A stretch of 64,000 nt of DNA from Solenopsis invicta (lineage: Eukaryota; Arthropoda; Insecta; Hymenoptera; Formicidae). Numbering within the stretch: the first letter of the stretch is position 1; each line of letters opens with the position of its first letter. A model generated the notes under the pieces. The model saw only the letters and a program-made list of their open reading frames with translations, was not told where the DNA came from and did no database searches. Below, one piece after another: positions 12,091 to 25,325 of this stretch. Both the position numbers and the translations under genes were made by a program. The stretch spans positions 6,253,501 to 6,317,500 of the forward strand of contig NC_052669.1 of assembly GCF_016802725.1 (NCBI RefSeq). Direction: 5' to 3'.

Positions 12091-14010
12091 TCAGTGATCC
12101 TTTACTATCGTCAGCGCTCTCAATCTATTTAATTCGGTGTTTATAACGCGCTGATGTTCTTCCTCAGGTACTATTGTGCTTGACATGAATTCCGAAGAAT
12201 ACTGAATAGGCATCAGTTGCGTGTATAACTGCGTCGCATGACCATAGTAATTTAATTGTATCATGATTACAGCGTGAATGCTCGGATTGATGTACTCCAA
12301 TCTCTTTCCGAGAAACATCGGTAATTCTGTGAGCAACTGAGCATGTATAGTTTTCAGCTCTTTAGCGGCCACCTCTTCCGCTCGTCGCTCTCTCTCTACC
12401 TTTGCGATATGATTCGCGGACTTGTCCTTCTTCTCTTGTAACTTTTTTACACGATTATACACAGTTTTCCACGTGGTTACTAGTTCCTCGCGCTTTGCTA
12501 TCGCTGCAGAGATAGTCATAAATTCATTTCTGAACTTCTTCAGAGGTTCTATAAACGTCTTATGGCACAAGCTGCTGATTTCCTGAACATTTTTTCCCAC
12601 CTAAAATAACGAAATGTAAAGCGAGTTATCTCGAGAAAAAATGTTAATCACATACTCTTAGTACATACAATTCTTATCTCCTTCTCTCCTGCATATTTTT
12701 CTTTGAAATATTAGTACTATCCTGGTGAAAAATTTTATCAGAATTTTTCGTATAATTTTTCAAAATATATAAACTTTAGAATTTTGTATAATTTTACTTT
12801 TTAGAAAATTTGTAAGATTTTTTAATATTAATTGGGAACACTTTAGGAATTATAAAAAAATATCTTTTTAAAAATTCTTCACAGATATATCTAATTTCTA
12901 AAATAATTATAATAAATATTTCTCTAAGATTTCTCATTCTATAATTTCTGGTATAATTTTATAAAATCTGGAAAAATTGAGTGTTTTTAAAAAATTATAG
13001 GATGAGAAATCTTAGAATATTTCAGAATTCATATATATGAAAAATTCTTAGAAGATGGATATAATTTGTATAATTCTAAAAATAATTTTATCAGAGAGAG
13101 AGAGAGAGAGAAAGAATGTAATTGGTTGTAACATTTATATACAACTTTTTAAATATAAAATCTTACAAATACTTTCTAAAGATATTAAAGTATATGAGAG
13201 AACTACTCGGTTATTTTTGTATAAAGTGATAAAAAATTAATTCAAACAATTATGAGTAGAAATTAAGTTTACTTACTTGTGTAGCGACAGAATAGTATTC
13301 CTCTACTATTCTTCTACATTCATCGTTATTTTGCGCCAATCCACAGTTGATCAGATTAGTACTTAATCGTTGATCAGCTCTGTCCAAATTTGTCAAAGCT
13401 CCTATATATTTCTTCATTTCCTTAATCAATTTTCTTATCGCACTTTCAACACTTAAAAAAAGAATAGACGTGTATACATAAACCTAGTGAAAAATTTTCT
13501 AAGAATTTTTCAAATTTTCTGTATAATTTTATGTTTTAAAAAATGGATCGAATAATGTCAATTTTTTTAGTATTTATAAAGTGTTCCAATTTGTATAAAA
13601 AAATTTAAAAAGAAAATGTTTTACTAGAAAATATTGTTAAATTTTGTCTTTTAAAGTAACCATATCAAGTGCGACATAAAAATCTAATTATTTATAAAAA
13701 GATAATTAAAGGAGTTTATGTACTTGTAAATCGTAACAAAGAAAGAGCTCATAGAGTGTAACATATAATCACTAGATAGATGCTAACAATTTCCATCAAG
13801 AGTACATACTAGATGAGCTTTTGAACAATAGTGTCTAACTCCTTATCTTCTGCATAAGACAAAAGTGGTGGCGCAGAAGTTGGTCTCTGAGTCAAGTAAT
13901 TTTTCTTCAAAGGATTCCTACAACATATGTCTTATGTAAATTCGCATTCTAATACACTATATAATATTCAAAGCATTTTAGAGATTAGTTCACTTCACTT
14001 ACCACGTCAT
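12091..14010 (-). CDS. BIN3: Bridging integrator 3, N-BAR domain protein
   Basis: BIN3 is a BAR-only amphiphysin-family protein that binds membranes and is linked to actin organisation and cytokinesis. Four exons: 14010-14003, 13917-13810, 13451-13277 and 12600-12091. They total 801 nt, or 266 residues (human about 253), with all phases consistent. The tiny first exon supplies MTW before a phase-2 junction, matching the family start (MSW in human). Most of the protein is predicted helical coiled coil. The block IEPLKKFRNEF and the C-terminal LRALTIVKDH are diagnostic for BIN3. The region FLGKRLEYINPSIHAVI corresponds to the conserved third BAR helix. There is no SH3 domain, as expected for BIN3. 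The gene converges with ASCC2; the intron at 12601-13276 contains a palindromic dispersed element. Confidence 0.94.
12715..13090. repeat. Palindromic dispersed repeat, family B copy (BIN3 intron)
   Basis: This AT-rich element folds on itself. The segment tctaagatttctcattctat near 12922-12941 is mirrored by ttataggatgagaaatctta near 12996-13015. Related sequence recurs at about 48180-48820, 53090-53470 and 54075-54300 (SEPSECS introns), with the shared block aaatcttagaatatttcagaattcatat. A GA microsatellite follows at 13094-13112. Confidence 0.6.
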
Positions 14011-15591
14011 ATTCGATGTCTACATAGACGATTCTAAAGTTCAGACCAATTCAGATGACAATTTTGGTGTTGCACTTATCTGCAATCTATCCGTATCTGA
14101 TAAATATTTATTTTTAAGCTTTCATCTTAAATTTGAATACAAGTACATTCATTTGATGTGTTTCTAGTTAAAAATAAAGGTTTGAAAAAGAAAAATCGTC
14201 GCCCGATTCCAACAGTAAAAATTAAGCACTAAAGTTGACATGATTTAAAGGTTAAGAAACCTGTCATGTTGAACTTAAATGAAGGAATGTGAGCATGCGC
14301 CAAGCGTACGCACTAGAAATAGTGCGCGAAATATAAAATATATTTAAAAAAATTGGCAAGTAGTAACACCCTATCTATATTTTTATCTTAATAGCATTTC
14401 AATTTACAACTATAAAACAAATTTACTTACGCTTTTATTTATTCAATTTCCTTTGAAGTTTTCGGCCAAAGTAAAAGAGATGTGTGGATTATTCGAATAC
14501 GGACGAATAAGGTACGATTAGATTCAAATTTGAATCAGAGTTTAAATTTTATGATTCGAACTATTCAAAATTCTCAAATCAAAAAGGTTTAAACCACATA
14601 TATTGACACTCTTATAAAATTATATTTAAATTGACTTTGTATCATATAATCGAATTTATTTTTCTTATACATAAAGAAGTCTTTTTAATATCTATATATT
14701 AAAATTCAATTTAACAATAATTATATTATTATTACTTCAAATCATATTTTGGTGGTTCTGTAACTTTTACTATTTTTATTTTTATTTCATTTTTATCAAT
14801 TTTATAAATTTATATTACACAATATATTAATATATTTATATGTACATACTTCTATTTAAAAAATACTTAGCTAAAGCAATTGTTAGCAAAACATGCCTAT
14901 ACTTTTCTCTCACATATCACTTGTATTTTAAAATGTTGATTTTTGTACTTTTAAACGTTTGAAAATAATAAACATTAAAAAAAGTCATTTAATACATAAT
15001 GCTTTTCAAATAAATTGTTAAAATGTTTTAAAAACATTATTTATTAATTTCGGTAAAAATTTATTTATATTAATGTTGTATACAACTTTAAATACGATAT
15101 ATTTGAAAACATTACATGTAATTAAATATCATTATGATAACAATGGTAATGATTTTATGGTTACTTGGGATAAGCTAACTCCCATAGTCTATCTTCATTA
15201 ATTCAAAACATACTAAATTATGAAACTAGTTTCTTTTTGTAAAAATTTTTTACAAAACTGATTTCTTAATTAACTGTAATTATAAAAACTTATGAAATTT
15301 GCATAAATGATAAAAGTAATATAAACTTTCTCATTATAAAAAGGGAGCAAAATTATCCGTCTTAAATATAAAGCCCATTTTTATTTCAAACCTGGACAAA
15401 CCTAGGCAATGAAAACAATGAACATTCTTTGGATTTTTTAGATTAGGATTTTACCTAATTCCGGAACTTAATTTGTATATTGTTTTACTATTTATTAACT
15501 TCAAATTTATATTCGGATTGTCGTGCTATTTAGGCAGAAAGTCATTGGCTGTCCGACAGTATAGTTTTGTGTTTCAGCTTACTGACCGCGA
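14011..15591. other. Intergenic, BIN3 to draper
   Basis: No gene is supported. The first 350 bp (14011-14350) contain the likely BIN3 promoter. The rest is very AT-rich with no recognisable element. A reverse-strand AATAAA (tttatt on the plus strand) at 15491-15496 lies about 100 bp past the draper stop and is its likely polyadenylation signal. Confidence 0.5.
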
Positions 15592-18500
15592 CTACTTGAT
15601 CTCATCGTAAATGTGATGACTTTCGTGATGCTCGACTTTATTGTTCATGTTAATGTTATAATACACATTCATGTTTGGATTTCCCACTTTAGTATCTTTA
15701 TTCTTTAGGTTGTATTGTGATCTGTACTTTCCTAAATAGTAACAAATTAATGTAATTATTTAAAAGTTTTTTATTTTGATGCTAATAAACATATTATATG
15801 TCATACATTACCTTTGCCATCGTCATTAGTACAACTCTTTTGACTGAATTTATCTTTCTCGCTGTTTTTGTGCAAAGTAGTAGTAGTAGTGCTACCATCA
15901 AACTTTGAAGAACCTTTACACGCATATACTAAATTATTAAATTTGTTTGCGGCAAAAATAATATTTTAAACTTCTCTGCTCAAAAATTAAACTCTTCGAT
16001 AGGTTGATAAATAAATTTAATATAGCAATTGAGACTAGGAAAGGTTTATTTTATCTGGTAAATCTTAATTTACCTGATATATTCTCAGGAATGTATTGCA
16101 CCTGAGGTAACTCTCTCTGAGAATACTGAGAACTTGAGGACCTGCGGATCTGACAATCAGCCATTTTACGACAATAGTACCTCCAACGCAGCGACAACAT
16201 ATAAATAACTAATATAGCTGTACTTATAGATGCAATTATACATAAGTTTCTTGCCATAACGTGTAACTCTTCTTCTTCCTTTTTTTGGGAGGATAATTGT
16301 CGGTCACAATTTTCACCTAAAAATTATTTCTCCATCATTTTAAGTCAACAACGAAGAAACCAGCGAGATAGAGACTGCAATATTATACTCTTTGTGCATA
16401 ATTATCTCTTTAAAAGAGAGTGCGCTTTACATACCTGTATATCCATATCTGCAAATACAACCCTCAGCTGGATGGCACTTAAAGAAATCATTTATACATT
16501 TGCACGACTCCAAACAATTGTCACCGTAATATCCCTCGGGACAAACTAAAATCAGCAAGCAATATAATTTATAGCAATTTATAGCCGTTTGGTACATCAT
16601 TCTTTTCTGGTCGTTACACTTCAGAGTTTATTAAACCTACTCTCGGTACATTTAGTCCCGATCCATCCCGGTGCGCATCGACAATGGCCATCATGAGATC
16701 TACATTTGCCACCGTTTTGACATTTGCATTGCTGTGTGCAATTGACGCCGTACGTGCCCTCCGCGCAAGGTGTTTGGCAATACTCGTCTTGCCAGCCAGG
16801 TAGACATCGGCATGCACCTAATTAGAAAGTACACATCGGTGATGAAAAATTATTTAAGTAGACATTAATATCTCAAAAAAACGAGAACTCTCTCAACTTG
16901 CCTGTTACGTGATCACATTCCCCGCCGTTTTTACAATGACAATGATACGTGCAGTTCAGTCCGTAACGATCAGGTGGACACGGATGCTCACAGGTGATAC
17001 CCAGGTATCCCGGATGGCAGACGTGCTCGCCGGTAATGTGATTGCAAGTCTTGTTTTCCAAGGGAAGATGAAACGGCGGTGCTGAAAAATTTATCGTGAC
17101 AATATATCCCAACAAACATCAAGTTAGTTATATAAATGCTAGTTGTAATTATTACAAATACAAATTAATTTACTCAAAAATCATGCGAATTTATCAGTGT
17201 ATTACGTCAAGTCACACATAAATCGACGTCATGCATTTTGATCTTGAATATATTAGATTTTTCTTACCGTTTATTTTCTCCGAGCACTTTTCTTTGCATC
17301 CCAGCCCGTACCATCCTTCTCTGCAAGGTTGCGAGCAAACGGAGCCTTCCCAACCCCTGGCGCAGCTGCAACTTCCGGTCGTGGGATTACACGAACCGTT
17401 GTTTTTGCATTCGCAGTGTAAGTGACAGTTCTTCCCGTAAAAACCATTCGGACACTTTGTTTCGCATTGTATTCCTGTTTTTCATGTTAAAACAAAATCC
17501 GTCTTGAAAAACGACTCTCCACTGGATGCTGGAAGAGGTAGCTTCTTCTCTGTGCCACCACTTCTAGTTATACTTCTTGTATTGGTATTGTTAAACTGAT
17601 GTATGCGATTCAGCTATGTTTACGAATAATCTTTTTCACAATCTCGCTTTTTTTTGAAACATTAATATTTCTGTTTGAATCTCACTCAATAATGCGAGAG
17701 TAATTAATTCGTCATGCAAAATTTCGGATTGACGATCGCGGACGCGGAAATAAAAGCGACAAACCTCGCCATTCTGGCTTGCAGATGCAATTCCCAGTAG
17801 TAGAATCGCAGTCCACAGTGTTCTCCTCGACACAGTCGCAAGTCTGACTGCATTCTTTTCCATAGAAGCCCTTCTTACAACGCTCCTGACATAAAGGGCC
17901 AGTGAAGCCAGGCGTACACGTGCAATTGCCTGCGTAGATATTACATAAATAAAATAATATATATTGGGATATAAATGCTGAAAAACGTAAAATATTTTTT
18001 GCAATATTTGAGATTTTTTTGTAAAAAAAGTTAACAAAGGATTTAAGTATAAAGTTTTATGGAAATATTTAAAAAAAATTACAAATATTTCAAAGTAAGC
18101 TATTTTTGTATATTAAATTTCAATTATTTTGGAAACCTGACGTGTTGATAAAAATTGGTTTACATCATTGTTCTAGTATCAAAAAATCTCAAAAAACATC
18201 TAATCTGATTCAAAATAATTAAGAAATGTATTTTTTTGTAAATTAGTGTTATCGCTATACCTAAAATTTTAAATAGTTCTATGAGAATAACGCATTAGAA
18301 AATCACATCTCAATTTGCCTTACCATTTTGTGGGTTGCAGACTGCATGGTTAAAACACTCGCATTTGTTCTCGCAGTTCTTGCCATAGGACTTGCCGTTG
18401 CAAGAACGGTCACATAATATACCTTCCCATCCTAGCAGAAATGACATGAGATATTATACTAAAACTGTGTTAGAATTTTGCTGCGACTTTGTTGAAAATA

Positions 18501-21500
18501 TTCGAAAACAACAATTAATTTCAGATAATTAAAAAAGATATCTAAAGTATGTCTCTAATATATTTTATAAAGTATAAAATTTTAAGAAGATATACTTAAT
18601 TTATAAATTATAAAATTTTAAGAAGATATAATTTACAATTAACATTAGATAAATGATTACAATTAAATTTCAGAAAATCTTTGGTTAAACGTCAATGAAT
18701 TTTTCGGCAAAATTTTTCCATCTAGAAGTTGTGTAAAATCGCGCTTACCAGCCGTGCAGTTGCAACGTCCGTTCTCAGGTGAGCAACTGGCTCCGTTCTT
18801 ACAGGCGCATTTCTGCGCGCAATCCTCCCCAAAGGTGTCCGCGGGACACATTTCGCTGCAATCCTTACCGCGATATCCGGGCTCGCAGATGCAAGTGCCG
18901 TTGAAGGGTAAACACCATGCGTTATTCTTGCAGTCGCAGCGATTCTGACAATTCTTGCCAAATGTATTGAAGGGACATGATCTCTCGCAGGTTTTGCCAT
19001 CCCATCCCACTTTGCAGGAACATTGCCCGGTCCAGGGATGACATAGCTCCGTGGTTCCGTTCTCGCATTTACAAACCTGCGAATTAAATTTAATTTAATA
19101 AATTTAAATTTAAATAATTAATTTTATTTAATTTGTATGTCAAGATGTCGTAAAAGTTTTTAAACGTAACGCTTCAAGAAGTAACGACTCACCTTTGTAC
19201 AATTGAGACCATACAAATCGTCCTCGCAAACTCGTTGGCTACATGTTTCACCCGTCCAACCTGGACTGCATTCACAAGTGCCGTTAATAGGATCGCACAT
19301 GGCACCATTATCACAGGTACAATTTTTGGTGCAGTTCAGTCCAAACGTACCCTCAGGACAAATCTTCAGACACTGTTCATTGCGTTGAGAAAAAATGAAA
19401 ATATTAATTATTTTGATTTAAAGACTCCATTATATTAACCGTAATTATAAACTCTTATTAGACACATTGTGCAAATATTGTACAATAATGGCATCACAAA
19501 TTTCACTAAAATGATACGTATATAAATATTTTACAATTATTTAAAAAACCGTTTCATTCTTTATTTAAAATTTTGCAATGCTGAATATTTTATATTGTAA
19601 TGTTCTTACATTATAATTTAGAAGCTTGCATTTTTTAAATTATGCATTATATACGGATTAACTATACTTCTAAATATTTTTTATAATACAACTACAATAT
19701 TGTTTCTATAATTATGGAACAATTTCTTTATAAAGTTAATTTTGCAAATATATCTCTAAGATGATTCGCCATATTATAGTTTTATCGAAATACTATTTCA
19801 AAATTAATTGAGCAGTTATCAATATATTTTATTAGATCACTACTTCTACATCGATTTTTGTAAATATACCTACGTAATTGCAGATTATAATTTTCATGCA
19901 AGATTATAGGAATAATCGAGTTGTCTACGTACTTTATCGCCGTAGAAGCCCGGTTTGCACTGACACTCGGCTGTGATATGATGGCAATCGGCTCCGTTAT
20001 AACAGTCGCAGATCTGAGAGCAATTCTTGCCCCAGAAATTCTCGGGGCATTTATTCGCGCAGACCGAACCCTGTTTAACAAATATCGCATTTGCATATAA
20101 AATTCATGTACATGCTTCATTTCAAGTACACAAAGTTTCACGTACCGCCCAGCCAGGTGTGCAGTAGCATGCGCCAGTCATAGGGTTGCAGGATCCACCG
20201 TTCTGACAACGGCACTCCGACTTGCATTCCACGCCATACTTGCCCATCGGGCATGAATGTTCACATCTATGCACCACACAGCGATCATCATAGCGATCGT
20301 TGACAACCAAATTTCGCATCTTTGCTTTTTTTTTACAATAAAAACCTTCGGGAATTATAGTAATCCTATTATAGTATAATCTGTAGAACAAAACTTGTAA
20401 CTCACAACGGTCCGGTGTAACCGGAAGTGCAGTGGCACTCGCCAGAGACGTGATGGCAGCTTCCACCGTTTTTGCAATGACACTCCTCGGCGCAGTTGAG
20501 TCCGTAGCGATCAGGAGGACACTTTTGGTCGCAGTACTCGCCGATCCACCCGCTGGTACATATACATTTGCCATCAAATGGATCACACGTTCGGCACTTG
20601 CAGTCCATCTTGCAGTCTGTACCCCATTTACCCGACGGACAACCTATTCATACGAAATTATTCTAATCAGCTGGACGTAACAAACAACAGTGCTTTTAAC
20701 ACTCAAAACTTCGTTGGGAGTCCCGTCATTATCATGAAACTAAAGGTAACTCACTGAAGTCGCATGACGGGCCGCCATATCCTGACTCGCATTTGCAGAA
20801 ATTGGGAGCGGTACAAGTACCGTGACGGCAATTCTCGTTACAGACTGGAATACAACGATCGTCATAAGTAGTCTTCCTGTAACCCTTGCAGCATTCCGTT
20901 ATTAATCTCTGTTTCAACTCTTCCTGCAAAAACCGTACACGATTATACAGACACTGATCTGTTTCGTTTCATCGTTTTCGCGCAGTGTTCTTTTTATGAG
21001 TTTACTGCGGAGCGATATAGTAAGGGGAAAACACAAATCTGGAGCGCATCTCTTCAAAAATTCGATAGTATTTGGTAGATGTAGATTAAATAACCAACCT
21101 GTTTCTCGTAGATTGTTCTGTATTTTACCGTGTATTTGGTGCAGCTGGGTGGGAGGCTGAAACACCATTCGTCGTACGTCTCGACATACGGTACCTCCTT
21201 GGGCACGCTCATCGTAATCGTATACCTGTCCAATCAGAAGACAATGTTTTTTTAGATGTTTTATTAAATATTCATTCTTCGTTATAATATGTTTTTTATA
21301 TATTTAAAAGACATTGTGCGGATTAGACAAAATCGTGTCTATACCATAATTCTCGTAAATAGATGCTAAAGCTCAAACATGCATCAGATTTGAGCGAACA
21401 TTCCTACACAAACAAATAGTTGTCTTTTAGATTTCTAAAAGATATCTCGCAATTTTCGAAAAGCTTAATTCAAAAAGATATCTTCTGGCCATCTAAAAGA

Positions 21501-21843
21501 TATCTTACGCAACATTTTGAGATATTATTTCAGACATCTAATGAAGATGTCTTGTAGATATCTTTTAGAAATTTAAAAGATATTTTATGTGACAAACAAC
21601 TTAAAAATATACTTTAAAATGTCTTTGATACCTTCTAGAGATATCTTGAAAATGTCTTTAGATATCCACAAGACTTCTATGTTTTCTGGGTTCAATGCAG
21701 CAAGATTCACGATAAATCATCAAAAATTTGTTTGCTTACGATTCCTGCCGTGTGCATACGTTCGGTCCTTCGAGGGCTGCCGTTGCTTTCATTGAGATTA
21801 TCACGATGGTGATCGCGATCAGCCTCCACACTGCAGATCCCAT
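15592..21843 (-). CDS. drpr: Draper / MEGF10-like engulfment receptor
   Basis: This type I membrane receptor recognises apoptotic cells and axonal debris and triggers phagocytosis by glia and hemocytes. Seventeen exons: 21843-21740, 21225-21099, 20923-20755, 20643-20406, 20266-20146, 20070-19933, 19372-19193, 19076-18749, 18431-18324, 17929-17765, 17474-17268, 17081-16902, 16817-16641, 16545-16435, 16316-16074, 15928-15812 and 15731-15592. The total is 2853 nt, or 950 residues (Drosophila Draper about 1031). Order: signal peptide, EMI domain (VCTRQESYTI to ECCKGYRK, about residues 32-110), about 16 EGF-like repeats of the CPPDRYGLNC type, transmembrane helix at about 809-827, and a tail of about 123 residues. 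Tail tyrosines include YIPENI and the C-terminal IYDEI, a YxxI half-ITAM. Repeat 13 is irregular, with an insert. Exon 12 uses a GC donor. A 5' UTR acceptor (gatgtttcag) lies just upstream, so the promoter is farther 5'. Confidence 0.96.
16818..16901 (-). other. GC-AG intron in draper
   Basis: On the minus strand the exon ends ...gtaacag and the intron starts gcaagt, the classical strong GC donor CAG|GCAAGT. It ends ...ctaattag before the next EGF exon. Only this donor joins the exons in frame (Thr, Gly, Ala-Cys). Confidence 0.85.
19445..19925 (+). repeat. Dispersed repeat, family A copy 2 (draper intron)
   Basis: The repeat fills almost the whole intron between draper exons 6 and 7 (19373-19932). 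It begins cacattgtgcaaatattgtac and ends tatacctacgtaattgcag...catgcaagatta, matching the ASCC2 intron copy block for block. It sits on the strand opposite to draper transcription. Confidence 0.7.
21420..21690. repeat. AGATATCT-rich palindromic repeat in draper intron 1
   Basis: The stretch has at least eight occurrences of agatatct or close variants in both orientations, for example ctaaaagatatct and tagatatcttttag. They lie between draper exons 1 and 2. It looks like a miniature foldback element or a degenerate tandem palindrome array; no coding potential. Confidence 0.55.
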
Positions 21844-22926
21844 TTTAGCTAACGATACTTCGTGACTGAAACATCAAAAGAGAAATATTTCTCAAGATAT
21901 TTTATACTTTATTCTAGTATATTTTGACATGAAATATGAAATATTTTATAAACTCTTCACTTTTCAATTATTTTAATCCTTATAAATACTTTTATGCCCA
22001 GAGATGAATCAATTGGTAAAAAAAGCGTACGGTCACTTTTCAAGAAAATTATGCAATATGCAATTACAATAAAAACATGTAGAAATAGAACATTTCCCAA
22101 ACTACAACGAAATCCTTCTCAAGTTGTACTCTCCTTTCTATTAATAGTGTTATAACCCAGTAGCTAAAATATTAAAATATTACAATGAATATTCCAAGAA
22201 TGTTATTTAATATTTTTAAATATTATGGAAATATTCTTAATGTTATATACACTTTACATAATATTCTCTGTATATTACTTTAAAATTCGTAGAATATTAT
22301 AAAAATATTCATATATTTTTGAGATTTAACGGAATAAACATTTTTTGAAATATAGAAGAAAGAAAGGCGTGGTAAAATATCATTTTATGTTTTTTTTTTT
22401 ATAACTCAGTAATATTAATGCGCCACAATTCAGTAAATTTTGCCAAAATATTGCCATAATCTTTCATCACAGTTGTTGCCGCAAAATATAAAACTTTACT
22501 CTGTTCGAGTGTTTTGTTTCTTGCAATATTACATCTAACAATGAGGACTCATCTTATTGGCAATTTGCTTGCAACATTCTCTAACAAATTGTCGATTCTA
22601 GCAAAATACCAACAAAATGTTGAACACTGGCGGAAATCACTCACTATAAGATATGTCCGAATTAAACGAGCACTGAAATGCAAATGAAATCATTCTTTAT
22701 GTTCACTGTGGCGCTCAGCGCTTGAAAGGATCTTTTACACTGCTTACGTAGCTTTATCGTGATACTACTATATCATATTCCATTGATCCAATTGCACATA
22801 AGATGAATTTATCCTATGTTATCACATTAGAGTAGAAATTTTTTCCGTTTGAAAACGTTGCGATTGATCACCATCCACAGCGATCAATGCTTAGAATTTC
22901 TCCATCGGAAAAATCAATTAAAAAAG

Positions 22927-23759
22927 TAAAAGAATCGATGTGGAAAAAAGAAGGCGCGCACGCAGCACGCGCTGTTATGTCCTAAAACATAATAAAAAAT
23001 TAAAAGTTTTAATAAAAATAAAAAATAAAATAAAATTTACAAAGCCGAAAACTTACGAGTTAGGCATCCATAGGTACTAGGTATCCTTTTTACATTTTTG
23101 TGCCCTGTTGCATTGAGAATAATGCAAAGAAGAACATATGCCTCTGCAGGCTTATCGTATCTAAAAAGAGTTAAAGTTTTTTGTTTTAATCTCAAACCAA
23201 GTCTTCAAATTATATTATAAAAAAGTTATAGCAATGAAAAAATCGTATAAAGGATGATGGCGAGTTAAGATTAAGACAAAGAATGGCTGAGAAAAAAATA
23301 GCTTTAAAATTGTCGGAAGATCATTTAAGTTTAGCAATTTTTGTATTGTTTGATCAATTAATTATGTATAAATTACCAATTACAAAATTTAAAAATTTGA
23401 TCACTCTTAATCTAATTTTTCAATTACTTTAATGATTTCAATTTAAAAAATTATTTAATTATTAATTAAAAAGTATACTTTACATAAATTATAAATTACA
23501 AAAAATAAACAAAGAAAAAAAACCAATATGATATTATAATACAATATGATATTATAATATATAAGTTTCGCAGCGTTGATAATTCTTAAATTCAATCCGT
23601 TGATTAAAAACGCATTCCATTTAATACTCGCAACACTCACAAACGCCATTTGTCTTTGTTCAATATTTGGTAAACAACAAAGGATGACATGATTCCAAGA
23701 GCGTAACCAGATATGAGTCCAGAAAAAAGTCGTTCATAGTTACAGCTGAAAAAGAAGGA
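22927..23759 (-). CDS. Possible small membrane protein, unrecognised
   Basis: This is a weak candidate built from three splice-compatible segments on the minus strand. The first, about 23759-23644, follows the acceptor ctttttcag and ends at gtgagt. It encodes a hydrophobic helix, YERLFSGLISGYALGIMSSF, then ILNKDKWR. The second, about 23168-23056, encodes DKPAEAYVLLCIILNATGHK and ends at gtaagt. The third, about 22991-22927, ends with a stop. The phases match between segments. No start exon was found and I do not recognise the family. It could instead be 5' UTR of draper with chance open frames. Confidence 0.25.
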
Positions 23760-24629
23760 GACAAAGAGTACAAAGGCTCGTTCTCTTTTAATATCCTGAA
23801 CTTCTTGCACAATTCTTTTCTTTTTTTTTAAATTTAAAGAAAGAAAATAAAGCAAAAAGTTTAGTTTTATCAAAAAGAAGACAGAGAAGGGACCTCAAAC
23901 AGCATACAATTTATAATAGGTACTAGACAAAACGCCAAGTTTTTATACTTGAAAAATTTGGAGTTATTGAATTTTTGTGATGGTTCTCGAATTATTGCAA
24001 TGCTCCAATAATGCAGTTATTTTTAAGAGCAACGTATTCTTTTTATAATTGGAGCAATTTAAAGGTTTCATACGTTTTTTCTTTGAAAAAATACATCATT
24101 CAAGTTTTTCCCTCAGTACACGAAAAGCTGAAAAAAATATGAATTATACATGAAAAATCAAAGAATTTTTTTGAAAAAAATTTCTTTAAAAAAAATAAAT
24201 TACTAAAATACAAGAATTGCGCGCTATGTCACAAACGAGTATCGAATCGATGTTTTATGTGATACCTAATTAAGTGTTGTTTAAAAATAAATGTATGGCT
24301 AATGTAAACTTTTCTTACTAATTAAATAAATCGTAACGCCATTCGTTCCGGAGTTGATTTTTTTTGTATACGCCGCGTTCTGAAAATAAAAAGTAAATGC
24401 TTTTTAAAAAAACAAAATGGTTTTATTTCCCGCGAAAAACTTTATAGCGACGCCGCACTTGTGACGTAGTAATGTTACACATCCCGCTCTCAACTTCACA
24501 GTCATGCATTGTCCACGTCTCAAGCAACAAATGTACATTATTTCTTATAACCATTATTATTTTGTATACGATGTTAAAAGCATATTAATATTATAAGCTT
24601 GACATCCACGCGCGTTACTTGCAATCCAA

Positions 24630-24638
24630 TTTTATATA

Positions 24639-24674
<36 letters not shown>

Positions 24675-24676
24675 TG
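24630..24676 (+). repeat. TATG/TA microsatellite
   Basis: A run of ta dinucleotides is followed by about seven tatg units and then tgcatatata. Confidence 0.85.
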
Positions 24677-25325
24677 CATATATATCGTCGTTGTCAACAG
24701 TAGATAGCGATATAACTTCGACCGAGAAATTATCGCAAAATACGCGTTTATACGAATCATCGGTATGAATACAGAATTTGTATTAAATGACAGTTAAACT
24801 AATGAAGTTATAGGGCATAAAATGGTCTATCTATTGATGATACCAGTTTGACATAGAGAGATGTTTCCAAAGTTAGATGAAGAACAAATAAATTTTTTTA
24901 AATGGATTGCCTTATTTTTTTATTACAGAATCTAATAGCTGGTCAAGAGCTGTTCAAAACAATAAAATAAAGTTATTTTTTCTTAATGACTTTCAAAGTT
25001 ATAACGTTTAACTCCGTAACATTCCATAGCACTCCGTAGCATTCGAAAGTGCTACGAGTCGATATCGATTCGATTAATCATTTTTCGACTTTCGACTTTC
25101 GAGGCGCTATCGTTCCATGGAATAGAACCAGAGAGCTAGAGAGCAGCCTCTGTGGCCTCTGTGGAACAGTGGAATAGAATCGGAATCGGGGAGAGCATTG
25201 CAGTTAATTGCAGAGCATTGTACGAATGCATGTATGTACAATCACATAGAACCTTGGTACAATACATCAGATTGCGCTCAGTTAAAGGTTAACCTACATC
25301 TTACGGAAAACAAAGCGTTTCAACG

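Larger units (their letters stand above)
21844..25325. other. Region between draper and FRA10AC1
   Basis: The region should hold the draper 5' UTR exon or exons and promoter, and the FRA10AC1 promoter (24400-25325, less AT-rich, with the purine-rich ggaatagaatcggaatcgg near 25150-25190). It also contains AT-rich repeats at 22140-22400, a weak gene candidate at about 22930-23759, and a TATG microsatellite near 24640-24674. Confidence 0.45.
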
